This document shows, in pieces, positions 21,227 through 30,354 of a DNA stretch of 64,000 bases; position 1 is the first letter of the stretch; each line of letters starts with the position of its first letter. The notes beneath the pieces are model-generated. The model was not told where the DNA came from, made no database searches, and worked only from the letters and a program-made list of their open reading frames with translations. A program made the position numbers and the translations under genes. Origin of the DNA: Tateyamaria pelophila (GTDB taxonomy: Bacteria > Pseudomonadota > Alphaproteobacteria > Rhodobacterales > Rhodobacteraceae); the NCBI RefSeq assembly GCF_019966495.1, contig NZ_JAIMIA010000020.1, forward strand, positions 1-64,000. The letters are read 5' to 3'.

Positions 21227-21416
21227 CTGCTTCTCCTGCATTGAAGTGTCGCGCGCACAAAGGCGCGCGCCCTGTTCGAGGTCAAGAAGTCTTGGGAACT
21301 TCTTGCCACATCTGTACAGGAGTCACGCAGCAATTGATACGGGCGCGCACTGTCCTGAGCGGTTTGTGGCCGCAACATCGTCCGGTTCAGGAATGAAACA
21401 TTTGTCGTGCGAGACA

Positions 21417-21908
21417 TTAAAACACATCCAGTAAACAAGCATCTTCGATGATGCGAAAAGCTTCGAAGAATTGCGTCACATCCGGATCGGAAGCGCCAAA
21501 GGCAACCTGGCGATCCATGAAGGAGATCACGACGACATCCGGGGCGAGGCCATATTGCAGCAGATAGGGGCGTGCGAAGCTGTCGCATAGATGAACAAAA
21601 TCTGCCTCGGCCATTTCCGAGGTGACCGTACCGCCATCCCGCGCAATTTGAGGTGCTACAAAACGAAATCGCAGCCAATCCTCGCCACCGACGACATCTT
21701 CCAGCACTTCCGAAAGTGCCACCGATTGACCAGACGGAACCGTTTGGGATTGGGCCATGACAGGCACAGCGAGGAGCAAAAAGATAAAAAGGCAGCCCCA
21801 GACCCACTGCCATTTCAGGCTGCAAGCTCCTCCCTCTGGGACTGCCGCGCGCGCGGTAACCCGGCGCACTGTTTGAAGTTGAGAGCGCATAGCACAGCTA
21901 ACGGTCAT
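21417..21908 (-). CDS. DUF6497-like exported protein
   Basis: From the ATG at 21908, which overlaps the cupin stop by four bases, the product has 163 residues. A start at 21890 is also possible. A strong hydrophobic leader WVWGCLFIFLLLAVPVMA occurs at about 34-51, unusually far from the start, so the true start may be further downstream. The mature part, with VLEDVVGGEDWLRFRFVAPQI and VVISFMDRQVAFGASDPDVTQFFEAF, resembles the DUF6497 family as I remember it. Function unknown; the conserved acidic and cysteine residues suggest a periplasmic protein. Confidence 0.65.
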   Translation of the reverse strand: MTVSCAMRSQLQTVRRVTARAAVPEGGACSLKWQWVWGCLFIFLLLAVPVMAQSQTVPSGQSVALSEVLEDVVGGEDWLRFRFVAPQIARDGGTVTSEMAEADFVHLCDSFARPYLLQYGLAPDVVVISFMDRQVAFGASDPDVTQFFEAFRIIEDACLLDVF

Positions 21909-22300
21909 GGTTCAACTTCTTCTTGCGTTGCGAACACCGCCGGTGCCGTAATTTCGATCAGCTCCAAGTCATCAGAGTGGCGCACTTCGCGGTGCTTGAT
22001 GCCGGGGGGCTGCAAAACACAGGAGCCTTCACGCAAAAGATGTTCACCCTGCGCCTCATATTCAAAAACGACCCATCCCTTGGTGACATAGACCATTTGA
22101 AAATCGAGATCATGCGAATGCCAGGTGGCAGGGCTTTCCATACCGGGCACAGCCCGTATGACATGTGCGCCAAAGGCCCCTTGGGTCGCCTCGGAAATCC
22201 CAAGTTGGCGGTACTCAAAGAATGGGCGCAAGCCCGCACCTTCGAACTGCCCGGCGTCTGCATGGGCGATGGTAAAGGCCTGGTTTTTCCATACGGTCAT
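21905..22300 (-). CDS. Cupin domain-containing protein
   Basis: The 131-residue protein has a single cupin barrel. The first metal motif is seen around WHSHDLDFQMVYVTKGWVVFE (histidines about 81 and 83) and the second around GSCVLQPPGIKHREVRHSDD. It starts MTVWKNQAFTIAHADAG. Such proteins bind small ligands or act as metal-dependent enzymes; the substrate is unknown. Both ends overlap neighbours by four bases, giving a coupled set with the 113-residue protein upstream and the DUF6497-like protein downstream. Confidence 0.82.
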   Translation of the reverse strand: MTVWKNQAFTIAHADAGQFEGAGLRPFFEYRQLGISEATQGAFGAHVIRAVPGMESPATWHSHDLDFQMVYVTKGWVVFEYEAQGEHLLREGSCVLQPPGIKHREVRHSDDLELIEITAPAVFATQEEVEP

Positions 22301-22638
22301 GTGTGGTCTCCTCTTGCATGGCGCATCCAGCGTGTCCGGTTGTCCGTATCGTCCAGAACGGCAGAGGCGCGGTCAAGAGTAGCCGACGCGACATGGCCCA
22401 TCGCCCGCCCACCTGCGGACACAGCCCACCCAGCGGACACAGGCTCAAGCCGGACGACGGGAGAAAACCCACGCAGATGTTGCAAGGCGCGCCACAGGTC
22501 CTGCCTGATTTGATGAGCCAGTCGCTTCGGCTGACCCTTGGGCAACACCGTGTGCACGACGAAATCAAAGCGCGGCGGACATTGACGGCACAGCGTGACG
22601 GAATCGCCGTCTTTTACAAAATGCCAACGCGCCGTCAT
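22297..22638 (-). CDS. Conserved hypothetical protein, 113 residues
   Basis: The start at 22638 (MTARWHFVKDGDSVTLCRQCPPRFDF) is chosen because AAGGGGG lies about eight bases upstream; a longer frame to 22818 has a cysteine-rich unnatural leader. The segment HTVLPKGQPKRLAHQIRQDLWRALQHLRGFSPVV looks conserved across Roseobacter genomes from memory. No catalytic motif is recognised. It is coupled to the cupin gene by an ATGA overlap. Confidence 0.65.
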   Translation of the reverse strand: MTARWHFVKDGDSVTLCRQCPPRFDFVVHTVLPKGQPKRLAHQIRQDLWRALQHLRGFSPVVRLEPVSAGWAVSAGGRAMGHVASATLDRASAVLDDTDNRTRWMRHARGDHT

Positions 22639-22840
22639 CGCCGCCCCCTTGCAATAAAAACGGGCAGAACCAAGGCCCCCACGGCCTGCGTCTTGACCGC
22701 AGTGATCGTCCACCAAGGGCGAGAGTTGTTGGAAGGGAGACGGGTCAAAAGCATCGGTCACACACCATCCCAGACGACACAGCATACAAGGCGCGCGACG
22801 ACCGACATAGCTTTGCAAGGTTGTACGAGCGGCAGGGTCT

Positions 22841-23302
22841 TCATGAGAAGAATTTCACTCCACGACAGGCCGCGCTGCTGAACGCAGGTTGTATCGCAAC
22901 TTTGGAATTCGCCACAGGCACAAAATCCCCCGGATTGGCGACACGGGGCCACACCAGGACAACCACGACCTGATGAAATCTTGTACCGGCCATCTCGGCC
23001 TTGAGATTTGGAAGAAACGCTTTGCAGACGGCTGTTATTCGGCGACTGATGACCCTTTTGGACCCGTCATACGCCCCGAACAAGAGTACCCGGATCTGAC
23101 CTGCGGTGTTGTCGCGCGTCGAAGAGCTTGCGCCGTCATCGCGTGTGCGCGTCTTCGTGATCTCGGTCGTGCCGACATCCAGAAGACAGCCGGTGACACC
23201 GCCGCCAAGATCAAAAGGTTGTTTCCCACGACATTCGGGTTCCTGCTGGGCAAAAGCGGGCAGTGCAAACACCAAGAGAAAAACAGCTAAGAGAGAACGC
23301 AT
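22841..23302 (-). CDS. Exported hypothetical protein with conserved cysteines
   Basis: The 153-residue protein has a clear signal peptide, MRSLLAVFLLVFALPAFA, and a mature domain with cysteines near residues 24, 39, 92 and 147 that could form two disulfides. The region RFHQVVVVLVWPRVANPGDFVPVANSKV looks like beta strands. It starts 45 bases after the pccB stop in the same direction, so it may be cotranscribed with pccB. No family is recognised. Confidence 0.65.
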   Translation of the reverse strand: MRSLLAVFLLVFALPAFAQQEPECRGKQPFDLGGGVTGCLLDVGTTEITKTRTRDDGASSSTRDNTAGQIRVLLFGAYDGSKRVISRRITAVCKAFLPNLKAEMAGTRFHQVVVVLVWPRVANPGDFVPVANSKVAIQPAFSSAACRGVKFFS

Positions 23303-23347
23303 TCAGAAACCTTGACTTTTGGTTGGTTAAAGCCGACCCGAGCCGAC

Positions 23348-24880
23348 TTACAGCGGGATGTTATCGTGCTTCTTCCACGGCATTTTCACCGACTTGTTCC
23401 GAAGCGACGCAAACGCCCGGCTGACCCGTTTGCGCGTGGAGCGGGGCTGGATCACCTCGTCGATGAACCCGCGCTCGGCGGCGACGAAAGGGTTGGCAAA
23501 GCGGTCTTCGTAATCCGCCGTGTGCTGGGCAAGCTTCTCCGGGTCGCCAAGGTCGCCGCGATGGATAATCTCTGTCGCACCTTTGGCGCCCATTACGGCA
23601 ATCTCGGCGGTGGGCCAGGCATAGTTGAAATCGGCCCGCAGATGTTTGGACGCCATCACCACATAGGCCCCGCCATAGGCTTTGCGGGTGATCACGGTCA
23701 CTTTGGGCACCGTCGCTTCGCCATAGGCAAAGAGCAGTTTCGCCCCGTGCTTGATCACGCCACCATATTCCTGTGTGGTGCCGGGCAAGAAACCGGGCAC
23801 GTCGATCAAGGTCAGGATCGGGATGTCAAAGCAGTCGCAGAACCGCACAAAACGCGCGGCCTTGCGGGCGCTGTCGATATCCAGAACACCGGCCAGCACC
23901 ATCGGCTGATTGGCCACGACACCGACGGTCCGCCCTTCGAGGCGGATGAACCCCGTGATGATGTTTTTGGCGAACTCGGCCTGCATCTCGTAAAAGTCGC
24001 CCTCGTCGGCCAGCTTTTCGATCAGCTCTTTCATGTCGTATGGCGTGTTGGCATTGTCGGGGACCAACGTGTCGAGGCTGCTTTCGACCCGTGCCGGATC
24101 GTCGAAGAACGGACGCGTCGGGGGCTTTTCACGGTTGTTAAGGGGCAGGAAATCCACCAGACGGCGCACTTCGGCCAAGGCCTCCACGTCGTTTTCAAAG
24201 GCCGCGTCGGCCACAGATGACTTGCGCGTGTGGGTCGTGGCCCCACCCAATTCTTCGGCAGTCACCTGCTCGTTGGTGACCGTCTTGACCACATCGGGGC
24301 CGGTCACGAACATGTAAGAACTGTCTTTGACCATGAAGATGAAGTCGGTCATCGCCGGGCTATAGACAGCGCCGCCGGCGCAGGGGCCCATGATCACGCT
24401 GATCTGCGGCACCACGCCCGATGCCTGAATATTGCGCTGGAAGACCTCACCATATCCCGCAAGGCTATCGACACCTTCCTGGATGCGCGCGCCGCCGGAA
24501 TCATTGATGCCGATCACCGGGGCGCCATTTTCCACGGCCATGTCCATAATCTTGCAGATCTTGGCCGCATGTGTCGCCGAGACCGAGCCGCCCAATACGG
24601 TAAAGTCCTGAGAGAACACATAGACCATGCGCCCATTGATGGTGCCCCAGCCGGTGACAACGCCATCACCCGCCGGTTTTTGCTCTTCCATACCGAAGTC
24701 CGTGCAGCGGTGCGTAACAAACATGTCGAACTCTTCGAACGAGCCTTCATCTAGCAGCAAGTCAACACGCTCGCGGGCGGTCAGTTTGCCGCGTCCGTGC
24801 TGTGCGTCGATCCGTTTTTGCCCGCCGCCCAAACGCGCGCCGTCGCGCCGCGCTTCAAGCTCTACCAAGATGTCTTTCAT
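23348..24880 (-). CDS. pccB: Propionyl-CoA carboxylase beta subunit (carboxyltransferase)
   Basis: The start at 24880 gives [20 protein letters not shown] and 510 residues, the family's usual length; a longer frame to 25207 runs through the promoter region and is rejected. Carboxyltransferase features include [58 protein letters not shown] and [17 protein letters not shown]. It transfers the carboxyl group from biotin on PccA to propionyl-CoA. The promoter faces the divergent MFS gene and holds several TTTGCAAA/TGCAAA motifs 70-120 bases upstream of the start. Confidence 0.97.
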   Translation of the reverse strand: MKDILVELEARRDGARLGGGQKRIDAQHGRGKLTARERVDLLLDEGSFEEFDMFVTHRCTDFGMEEQKPAGDGVVTGWGTINGRMVYVFSQDFTVLGGSVSATHAAKICKIMDMAVENGAPVIGINDSGGARIQEGVDSLAGYGEVFQRNIQASGVVPQISVIMGPCAGGAVYSPAMTDFIFMVKDSSYMFVTGPDVVKTVTNEQVTAEELGGATTHTRKSSVADAAFENDVEALAEVRRLVDFLPLNNREKPPTRPFFDDPARVESSLDTLVPDNANTPYDMKELIEKLADEGDFYEMQAEFAKNIITGFIRLEGRTVGVVANQPMVLAGVLDIDSARKAARFVRFCDCFDIPILTLIDVPGFLPGTTQEYGGVIKHGAKLLFAYGEATVPKVTVITRKAYGGAYVVMASKHLRADFNYAWPTAEIAVMGAKGATEIIHRGDLGDPEKLAQHTADYEDRFANPFVAAERGFIDEVIQPRSTRKRVSRAFASLRNKSVKMPWKKHDNIPL

Positions 24881-24950
24881 GATGCCCCCGCTGGTGGTTT
24901 GTCCGCACAGTACATATTCTTGGTCCATACGGGAACGATCAATCAGAATA

Positions 24951-24998
24951 TTTGCAAATCTTATACATACACATTTTTGCAAAGTGCAAATATGCAAA
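24951..24998 (-). promoter_or_regulatory. Candidate PccR operator cluster, pccB promoter
   Basis: Two perfect TTTGCAAA palindromes lie at 24951-24958 and 24976-24983, followed by TGCAAA-N2-TGCAAA at 24985-24998. Related TTTGCAAA repeats are, from memory, the binding motif of PccR in Rhodobacter sphaeroides, though the published spacing (N4) is not exactly reproduced here. The cluster could control pccB and the divergent MFS gene. Confidence 0.65.
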
Positions 24999-25059
24999 GC
25001 ACGACGGTCTGTGCATCTGCGCACTGGACAGTTCAAATCGACAGGAATACCTGAACATA

Positions 25060-26277
25060 ATGCAAAACAAGCCTCAGGTCCTCTTTCTGGATCGTAGCAC
25101 ACCACCTCACATATCCACACTGATCGTCCTGGCCGGCGTATCGGCATTGGCGATGAACATGTTTCTGCCGAGCCTGCCTCAGATGGCCGAGCATTTTGAC
25201 GTGACATATGCGTTCATGCAGTTGACCGTGCCGCTATATCTTGGCGTAAGCGCCGTGATCCAGGTGATCATCGGTCCGGTGTCCGATAAATTTGGGCGGA
25301 GGCCGGTCCTTCTGTGGGGCATCGCGCTGTTCGTACTCTTTTCATTGATTTGCGTGTACGCGCCCAACGCCGAGGTTTTTGTGTTCAGCCGCATGGGCCA
25401 GGCAGCGATTGCGACAGGTATGGTGCTGAGCCGCGCGGCGATCAGGGATATTTACGAGCAGGATCAGGCCGCGTCGATGATCGGCTTTGTGACGATGGGC
25501 ATGGCGCTGGTACCGATGATCGCGCCCATTGCCGGTGGCGCTCTCGACCAGCTTTTCGGCTGGAAGTCGGTGTTCTGGGCCTTTGCGATCATCGGTTTGC
25601 TGACCTTCTTGATGACCTGGCGCGATCTGGGCGAGACGGCACAGTCCAGCGGCAAGACCCTCGTCGAACAGTTCAAGGAATATCCGGAGCTGCTCCGCGC
25701 GCCGCGGTTTTGGGGCTATACGCTGTCCGCGGCGTTTTGCGCCGGGGCGTTCTTTTCCTTTCTGGGCGGCGCACCCTTCGTCGGGTCGGAGTTGTTTGGC
25801 CTGACTCCTTTCTGGGTCGGCATCTGCCTTGGCGCCCCGGCCATTGGATACGCGATCGGAAACGGCGTCACCGGGCGCCTGGCCCAACGGGTCGGGATCA
25901 ACCGGATGATCATGGCAGGCAGCATCATCAACGCCGGTGGCCTGACCGTATCCTTGGTAATTTTCCTTTTGGGCGCCGGCACGCCCCTGTCTTTCTTCGG
26001 GTTCATGACCTTTGTGGGTCTGGGCAACGGCCTCGTGATGCCGAACGCGACCGCTGGCCTTTTGTCAGTCCGTCCGCATCTGGCCGGAACAGCCTCCGGC
26101 CTCGGGGGCGCGATCATGATCGGCGGCGGTGCAGCGCTAGCAGCACTGGCAGGCAGCTTGTTGACACTCGAGAGCGGGGCGCTCCCTCTGATGTGGATAC
26201 AGGTTGCAACCGCAGCCGGTGGATTGATTGCCATCATTTCGGTTTTCCGGCGCGAACGCCGTCTGGGCCTTGCTTGA
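25060..26277 (+). CDS. MFS drug-resistance transporter, Bcr/CflA-like
   Basis: The ATG at 25060 gives [20 protein letters not shown] and 405 residues with about twelve membrane segments. The family motif between helices 2 and 3 is seen as [16 protein letters not shown], and the AALGG-like [19 protein letters not shown] segment fits Bcr/CflA exporters. The expected role is proton-driven efflux of a small molecule. Its position between pccB and the PccR-type regulator, next to shared operator motifs, suggests export linked to short-chain fatty acyl metabolism, but that is inference. Confidence 0.85.
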   Translation: MQNKPQVLFLDRSTPPHISTLIVLAGVSALAMNMFLPSLPQMAEHFDVTYAFMQLTVPLYLGVSAVIQVIIGPVSDKFGRRPVLLWGIALFVLFSLICVYAPNAEVFVFSRMGQAAIATGMVLSRAAIRDIYEQDQAASMIGFVTMGMALVPMIAPIAGGALDQLFGWKSVFWAFAIIGLLTFLMTWRDLGETAQSSGKTLVEQFKEYPELLRAPRFWGYTLSAAFCAGAFFSFLGGAPFVGSELFGLTPFWVGICLGAPAIGYAIGNGVTGRLAQRVGINRMIMAGSIINAGGLTVSLVIFLLGAGTPLSFFGFMTFVGLGNGLVMPNATAGLLSVRPHLAGTASGLGGAIMIGGGAALAALAGSLLTLESGALPLMWIQVATAAGGLIAIISVFRRERRLGLA

Positions 26278-26293
26278 GGCTTGCACTGCCTGC

Positions 26294-26331
26294 TTTGCAA
26301 ACCTAACCTTGCCTTACTGCAAACTTGCAAA
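26294..26331 (+). promoter_or_regulatory. Candidate autoregulatory PccR sites
   Basis: TTTGCAAA occurs at 26294-26301 and TGCAAA-N2-TGCAAA at 26318-26331, immediately before the regulator's ATG at 26343. The same TGCAAA-N2-TGCAAA arrangement is present before pccB. The location over the start region fits negative autoregulation. Confidence 0.6.
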
Positions 26332-26342
26332 ACGAGACCCTC

Positions 26343-27743
26343 ATGGCCGCGCCAAAACTCTATGCCGGTGCCAAACTGCGCGAGGTGCGCACCCGCATCG
26401 GTCTGACCCAGAAGGACTTTGCCGCCAAGCTTGGCGTGTCCCTGCCCTATTTGAACCAGATGGAAAACAACAACCGTCCGGTCAGCACGACCGTCGTGCT
26501 GAGCCTTGCGCAGGAATTTGGGCTGGACGTCACCGAACTGAGTTCCGGTGACGGGGAACGGCTGGTATCGGACATGCGCGAAGCTTTGGCGGACCCTGTA
26601 TTTTCGAACGGCATTCCTCCGCTGGCGGATTTACGGCTGGCTGCATCCAACGCCCCGGCCCTTGCGCATGCCTTTCTTGAGTTGCACCGCAGCTACCGAC
26701 AAACCCACGAACGGCTCGCTTCTCTGGACGAAGCACTGGGGCGCGAAGACGCCCGCGCCCGCCCAAGTCCCTGGGAAGAAGTGCGCGATTTCTTTCATTA
26801 TTGCGACAACTACATCGATGCGGTTGACCGTGCCGCCGAGCATTTCGGCACAGCCGACGCAGGACAGGGAAATATCCGCGCCACTGCCATTTCGGCACTC
26901 TCGAATGACGGCGTGGCAGTCTCGTTTGATGATACGGACATGCTGCGGTTTCATAATGCAAAGGAGCGGGTTTTGCACATCTCGACCCGCGCCCCGCATG
27001 AAAGCCAGACCTTTCAGTTACTGCTGCAAGTCGCTTTGATCCGACAGAACGCGCTACTGGACGCGACCCTGGACCTGGCCCGGTTTCAGACCGAAGAAGC
27101 GCGGGCCATCGCAAAGATCGGTCTTGCCAACTACTTCGCAGGTGCTGCGATGATGCCCTATGGCCGGTTTCTGAACGCCGCCAAAACCACCCGCCATGAT
27201 CTGGAACGACTGGCCACTGGATTTGGGGCTTCCATCGAGCAGGTCTGCCACCGTTTGTCGACCCTGCAACGGCCCGGGGCCAAGGGCATTCCGTTCTTTT
27301 TCGTGCGCGTCGATCAGGCTGGCACGATCACGAAACGCCACTCCGCAACGCGGTTGCAATTCGCGCGTTTCGGCGGGGCTTGTCCGCTCTGGAACGTGCA
27401 TCGCGCCTTTGAACAACCCGGCCAGTTTCTGCGCCAGTTGGCCGAAACGCCCGACGGCGTGCGTTATGTCAGCCTCGCGCGGGATGTGTCGAAGGCGAGC
27501 GGACGTTTCGGTGCGCCCGTGCGCCGCTATGCCATCGCCTTGGGATGCGAGGTGAAACACGCGCCCGATCTGGTCTTTGCCGACGGCCTGGATGTCAGTC
27601 GCCCCGGTGCGTTTGAACCGATTGGCATTTCGTGCCGCATTTGCGAGCGCAAGACGTGTCATCAGCGTTCGGTACCTCCGCTGGAACGACAGCTGTCTGT
27701 CGACCCCGATACGCGCGATGTGCTGCCCTATTCTGTAAGGTAG
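26343..27743 (+). CDS. pccR: Short-chain fatty acyl-CoA regulator family protein (PccR-like)
   Basis: The 466-residue protein (ATG 26343; a TTG 18 bases upstream is less likely) has an N-terminal XRE-type helix-turn-helix (about 8-65, with GLTQKDFAAKLGVSLPYLNQMENNNRPVS split over two helices). A middle region resembles the IrrE/ImmA-like domain, and the C-terminal domain has a CRICERKTCHQR cluster. This architecture is that of the ScfR family, whose member PccR activates propionyl-CoA carboxylase genes in Rhodobacter. Position beside pccB and the TGCAAA sites supports the same role. Confidence 0.88.
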   Translation: MAAPKLYAGAKLREVRTRIGLTQKDFAAKLGVSLPYLNQMENNNRPVSTTVVLSLAQEFGLDVTELSSGDGERLVSDMREALADPVFSNGIPPLADLRLAASNAPALAHAFLELHRSYRQTHERLASLDEALGREDARARPSPWEEVRDFFHYCDNYIDAVDRAAEHFGTADAGQGNIRATAISALSNDGVAVSFDDTDMLRFHNAKERVLHISTRAPHESQTFQLLLQVALIRQNALLDATLDLARFQTEEARAIAKIGLANYFAGAAMMPYGRFLNAAKTTRHDLERLATGFGASIEQVCHRLSTLQRPGAKGIPFFFVRVDQAGTITKRHSATRLQFARFGGACPLWNVHRAFEQPGQFLRQLAETPDGVRYVSLARDVSKASGRFGAPVRRYAIALGCEVKHAPDLVFADGLDVSRPGAFEPIGISCRICERKTCHQRSVPPLERQLSVDPDTRDVLPYSVR

Positions 27744-27785
27744 GGGCACTTCCGAAATTCGAAAACGCACGCACGCATCCGCGCC

Positions 27786-28437
27786 CTAGCGCCGCGCCGC
27801 GCGCCAACCGGCGGCCCGTGCCTCGGCAGCAGAGCAGAACCAGCGCTCCCCGCGTGCTGGGTTGATCTGGGTGTTTTTGTAGAACTTCTGTCCCGGGACG
27901 TGAAAAATGCGGCCGTTCTTGGAGATGTTGCCCTTGATCGCACAAGCCCCGTCAGCATTCGTGGGTGCCTTGACCTGCGCGGCGCGAAACTGTGCCGGCG
28001 ATTGCACTTGCGCAGCGTGCAGGCCCCCGTGCGGCCACGAACGCCGCCTTTTCCGTCAGATCGTACTCCATCCCATAGCGGCGAAAGGCAAAGGCCCAGC
28101 CTTCGGATACGATCACCTCACCCATGTCCAAACCGTCTACGCGGCATTGCGCAACGATCCGACCATACTTGTCCACATCGCGTGGCGTGCAGTCTGCGAC
28201 TTTCCCCTCAAATCGAGCACGCACCTGCGCCGTCGCCCACTGTCCGCAGGCGAATGAGACGCCATCTTTGGTATCGCAGGTTTGATCCATTTCCGGCGCA
28301 TCAATCGCGTGGAGACGTACGCGCGTGCCCGCAACATCAATCCTATCCGCATCAATCACGCGGACTTTGCCCGTGACCTCCGCAGAAGCCCAGATCGGAA
28401 AGAAACTCAGAACGAAAACGAAACAAATTCTTAACAT
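27786..28437 (-). pseudogene. Thermonuclease-family (SNc) gene with a one-base frameshift
   Basis: From ATG 28437 the frame encodes a signal peptide (MLRICFVFVLSFFPIWASA) and a staphylococcal-nuclease-like domain with VIDADRIDVAGTRVRLHAID. It then goes out of frame at a run of five C (28024-28028; G on the coding strand). Removing one base joins it to the frame ending at 27786, which encodes the expected C-terminus AQFRAAQVKAPTN and GRIFHVPGQKFYKNTQINP. The joined product would be about 216 residues. As it stands, the first frame runs on with unrelated sequence to a stop at 27952. Either a sequencing error in a homopolymer or a real inactivating mutation explains this. Confidence 0.8.
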
Positions 28438-28491
28438 TTCCTTAACGTGGGGTCGGCACGTCAAGAATTCAAAGGGTTTTCGGAAGTATCC

Positions 28492-30141
28492 TTAACGCTG
28501 AGCTGTTTCCCAATTCGGATGCACCCAAGGTGCATCATTGCTGCGCGCAAGCGGGGCACGCCCGAGGATATGGTCGCTCATCTTTTCCCCCGTCATAATG
28601 GACGGACCGTTGAGATTGCCATTGGTGATCCGGGGAAAGACCGAACTGTCCACGACCCGCAACGCCTCTACCCCGATCACACGGCCTTCCGGATCGACGA
28701 CGGCGTTCGGATCGTCCGCGCGCCCCATCCGGCACGTCCCGCAGGGGTGATACGCGCTTTCGGCATGTTCGCGGATCGCATCATCCAGTTCGTCATCAGT
28801 CTGAACCGCGGCACCGGGCTGAATCTCGTGTTTGACGAAGGGTGCAAAGGCTTTCTGGGCAAAGATTTCGCGCGTGAGCCGGATACAGGTCCGGAAATCC
28901 TGCCAATCTTGTTCGGTACTCATGTAATTGAAGCGGATCACCGGGTCGTCCTTGGGATCGGCGGACCGCAACGTGACGTCCCCGCGCGATGGCGACCGCA
29001 TCGGGCCGGTATGGGCCTGAAACCCATGCCCCTCAGCCGAGGCCTGGCCATCATAACGCACCGCGATGGGCAGGAAGTGGTACTGGATGTCGGGATACGG
29101 CACCCCCGCTTTGCTACGAATGAAGGCCGCACTTTCGAACTGGTTCGACGCTCCAAGCCCGGTGCGGGTAAAGAGCCATTGCGCGCCAATCAGCCCTTTG
29201 GACAGAAGGTTCCAATGTTTGTAGAGAGTGATGGGCTGTTTCGAGGCCATCTGGATATACATCTCAAGATGGTCTTGCAGGTTCGCCCCGACGCCCGGCC
29301 TGTCTGCCACGACGTTGATCCCGTGTTCGGCCAGATGCGCCGCCGGGCCGATGCCGGACAACATCAGGATCTTGGGCGAGTTGATGGATGAGGCGGCCAA
29401 GATCACCTCGCGCCGCGCGCGGACCACCTTGTCCCCGGCCAATGCAACTCCAACAGCGCGGCCATCTTCGATGATCACCCGTTCCACCAATCCGCGCATC
29501 AGGTCGCAATTGTCGCGCTTGAGTGCCGGGCGCAAATAGGCATTGGCCGCAGACCAGCGGGTGCCGTTGTGCACGGTCTGCTCCATCGGGCCAAAACCTT
29601 CCTGCTTTTCGCCATTATAGTCGTCAGTCACCTGATAACCGGCCTGCCTGCCCGCCTCGACAAAGGCAGAGAACAACGGGTTCCGTCGGGGACCACGCTT
29701 GACATGCAGGGGCCCGTCCGTGCCCCGCCATGCCGGATCCCCGCCATGGCCCGCCGCGTCCCACGTCTCCATCCGTTTGAAATAGGGCAGCACATCGGCA
29801 AAGGACCAGCCATCCGCGCCAGCTTCGGCCCAGTGATCGTAGTCCATTGCATGGCCGCGTACATAGACCATCCCGTTGATCGACGAAGACCCGCCAATGA
29901 CCTTGCCGCGCGGACAGGCCAGACGACGCCCACTCAAATGTGGCTCAGGTTCGGTACGGTAGCCCCAGTCATAGGTCTTCATGTTCATGGGATAGCTCAG
30001 GGCCGCGGGCATCTGGATAAAGGGGCCCGCGTCCGTACCGCCATGTTCAATGAGCAGTACAGACTGACCCGCCTCCGCCAGCCGGTAGGCCACGGCACAA
30101 CCTGCGCTGCCCGCCCCAACGATCACATAATCTGCTTCCAT
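28492..30141 (-). CDS. betA: Choline dehydrogenase (GMC oxidoreductase)
   Basis: The 549-residue FAD enzyme oxidises choline to betaine aldehyde. The N-terminal dinucleotide-binding loop is [20 protein letters not shown], followed by the GMC signature region [20 protein letters not shown] and, near the C-terminus, the catalytic histidine region [13 protein letters not shown]. It is the last gene of the betI-betC-betB-betA operon. A perfect 8-bp hairpin lies directly in front of its ribosome-binding site AAAGGTG, and a much larger hairpin lies in the betB-betA spacer. Confidence 0.95.
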   Translation of the reverse strand: MEADYVIVGAGSAGCAVAYRLAEAGQSVLLIEHGGTDAGPFIQMPAALSYPMNMKTYDWGYRTEPEPHLSGRRLACPRGKVIGGSSSINGMVYVRGHAMDYDHWAEAGADGWSFADVLPYFKRMETWDAAGHGGDPAWRGTDGPLHVKRGPRRNPLFSAFVEAGRQAGYQVTDDYNGEKQEGFGPMEQTVHNGTRWSAANAYLRPALKRDNCDLMRGLVERVIIEDGRAVGVALAGDKVVRARREVILAASSINSPKILMLSGIGPAAHLAEHGINVVADRPGVGANLQDHLEMYIQMASKQPITLYKHWNLLSKGLIGAQWLFTRTGLGASNQFESAAFIRSKAGVPYPDIQYHFLPIAVRYDGQASAEGHGFQAHTGPMRSPSRGDVTLRSADPKDDPVIRFNYMSTEQDWQDFRTCIRLTREIFAQKAFAPFVKHEIQPGAAVQTDDELDDAIREHAESAYHPCGTCRMGRADDPNAVVDPEGRVIGVEALRVVDSSVFPRITNGNLNGPSIMTGEKMSDHILGRAPLARSNDAPWVHPNWETAQR

Positions 30142-30155
30142 CTTTCACCTTTCAC

Positions 30156-30179
30156 GCGGGTCGAAACCGACCGACCCGC
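30156..30179 (-). promoter_or_regulatory. Hairpin in the betA 5' leader
   Basis: GCGGGTCG and CGACCCGC pair perfectly across an 8-base loop. The stem ends 14 bases before the betA ATG, just upstream of the AAAGGTG ribosome-binding site, so in mRNA it could stabilise the 5' end of a processed betA message or modulate initiation. Confidence 0.5.
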
Positions 30180-30292
30180 CCGCGCCTGTGCGCGGTTTCA
30201 TCTGGAGGTGCGGTGCGTCTGTACCGCGAAATAAACGACGCCGCGCATCATGCTCACATGGGGCTCGAACAAGGACCCGATCCGATCCGACA

Positions 30293-30345
30293 CGCCCTTT
30301 TTCGCAGAGCGGGGTGGGTGGGTGGGCGCTCTGCGAAAAAGGGCG
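30293..30345. repeat. 19-bp perfect inverted repeat with G-quadruplex loop
   Basis: The arms CGCCCTTTTTCGCAGAGCG (30293-30311) and its exact complement (30327-30345) flank a 15-base loop GGGTGGGTGGGTGGG on the plus strand. The loop is the canonical sequence for a very stable parallel G-quadruplex; the minus strand, and so the bet mRNA, has a C-rich loop. It lies ten bases after the betB stop. It may terminate most transcripts or protect the betB 3' end. Confidence 0.85.
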
Positions 30346-30354
30346 TTCCGACGC

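Noticed and set aside
26343-27743. Plain XRE repressor or toxin-antitoxin component
   Set aside because: The length, the C-terminal cysteine cluster and the neighbourhood match the ScfR/PccR family much better.
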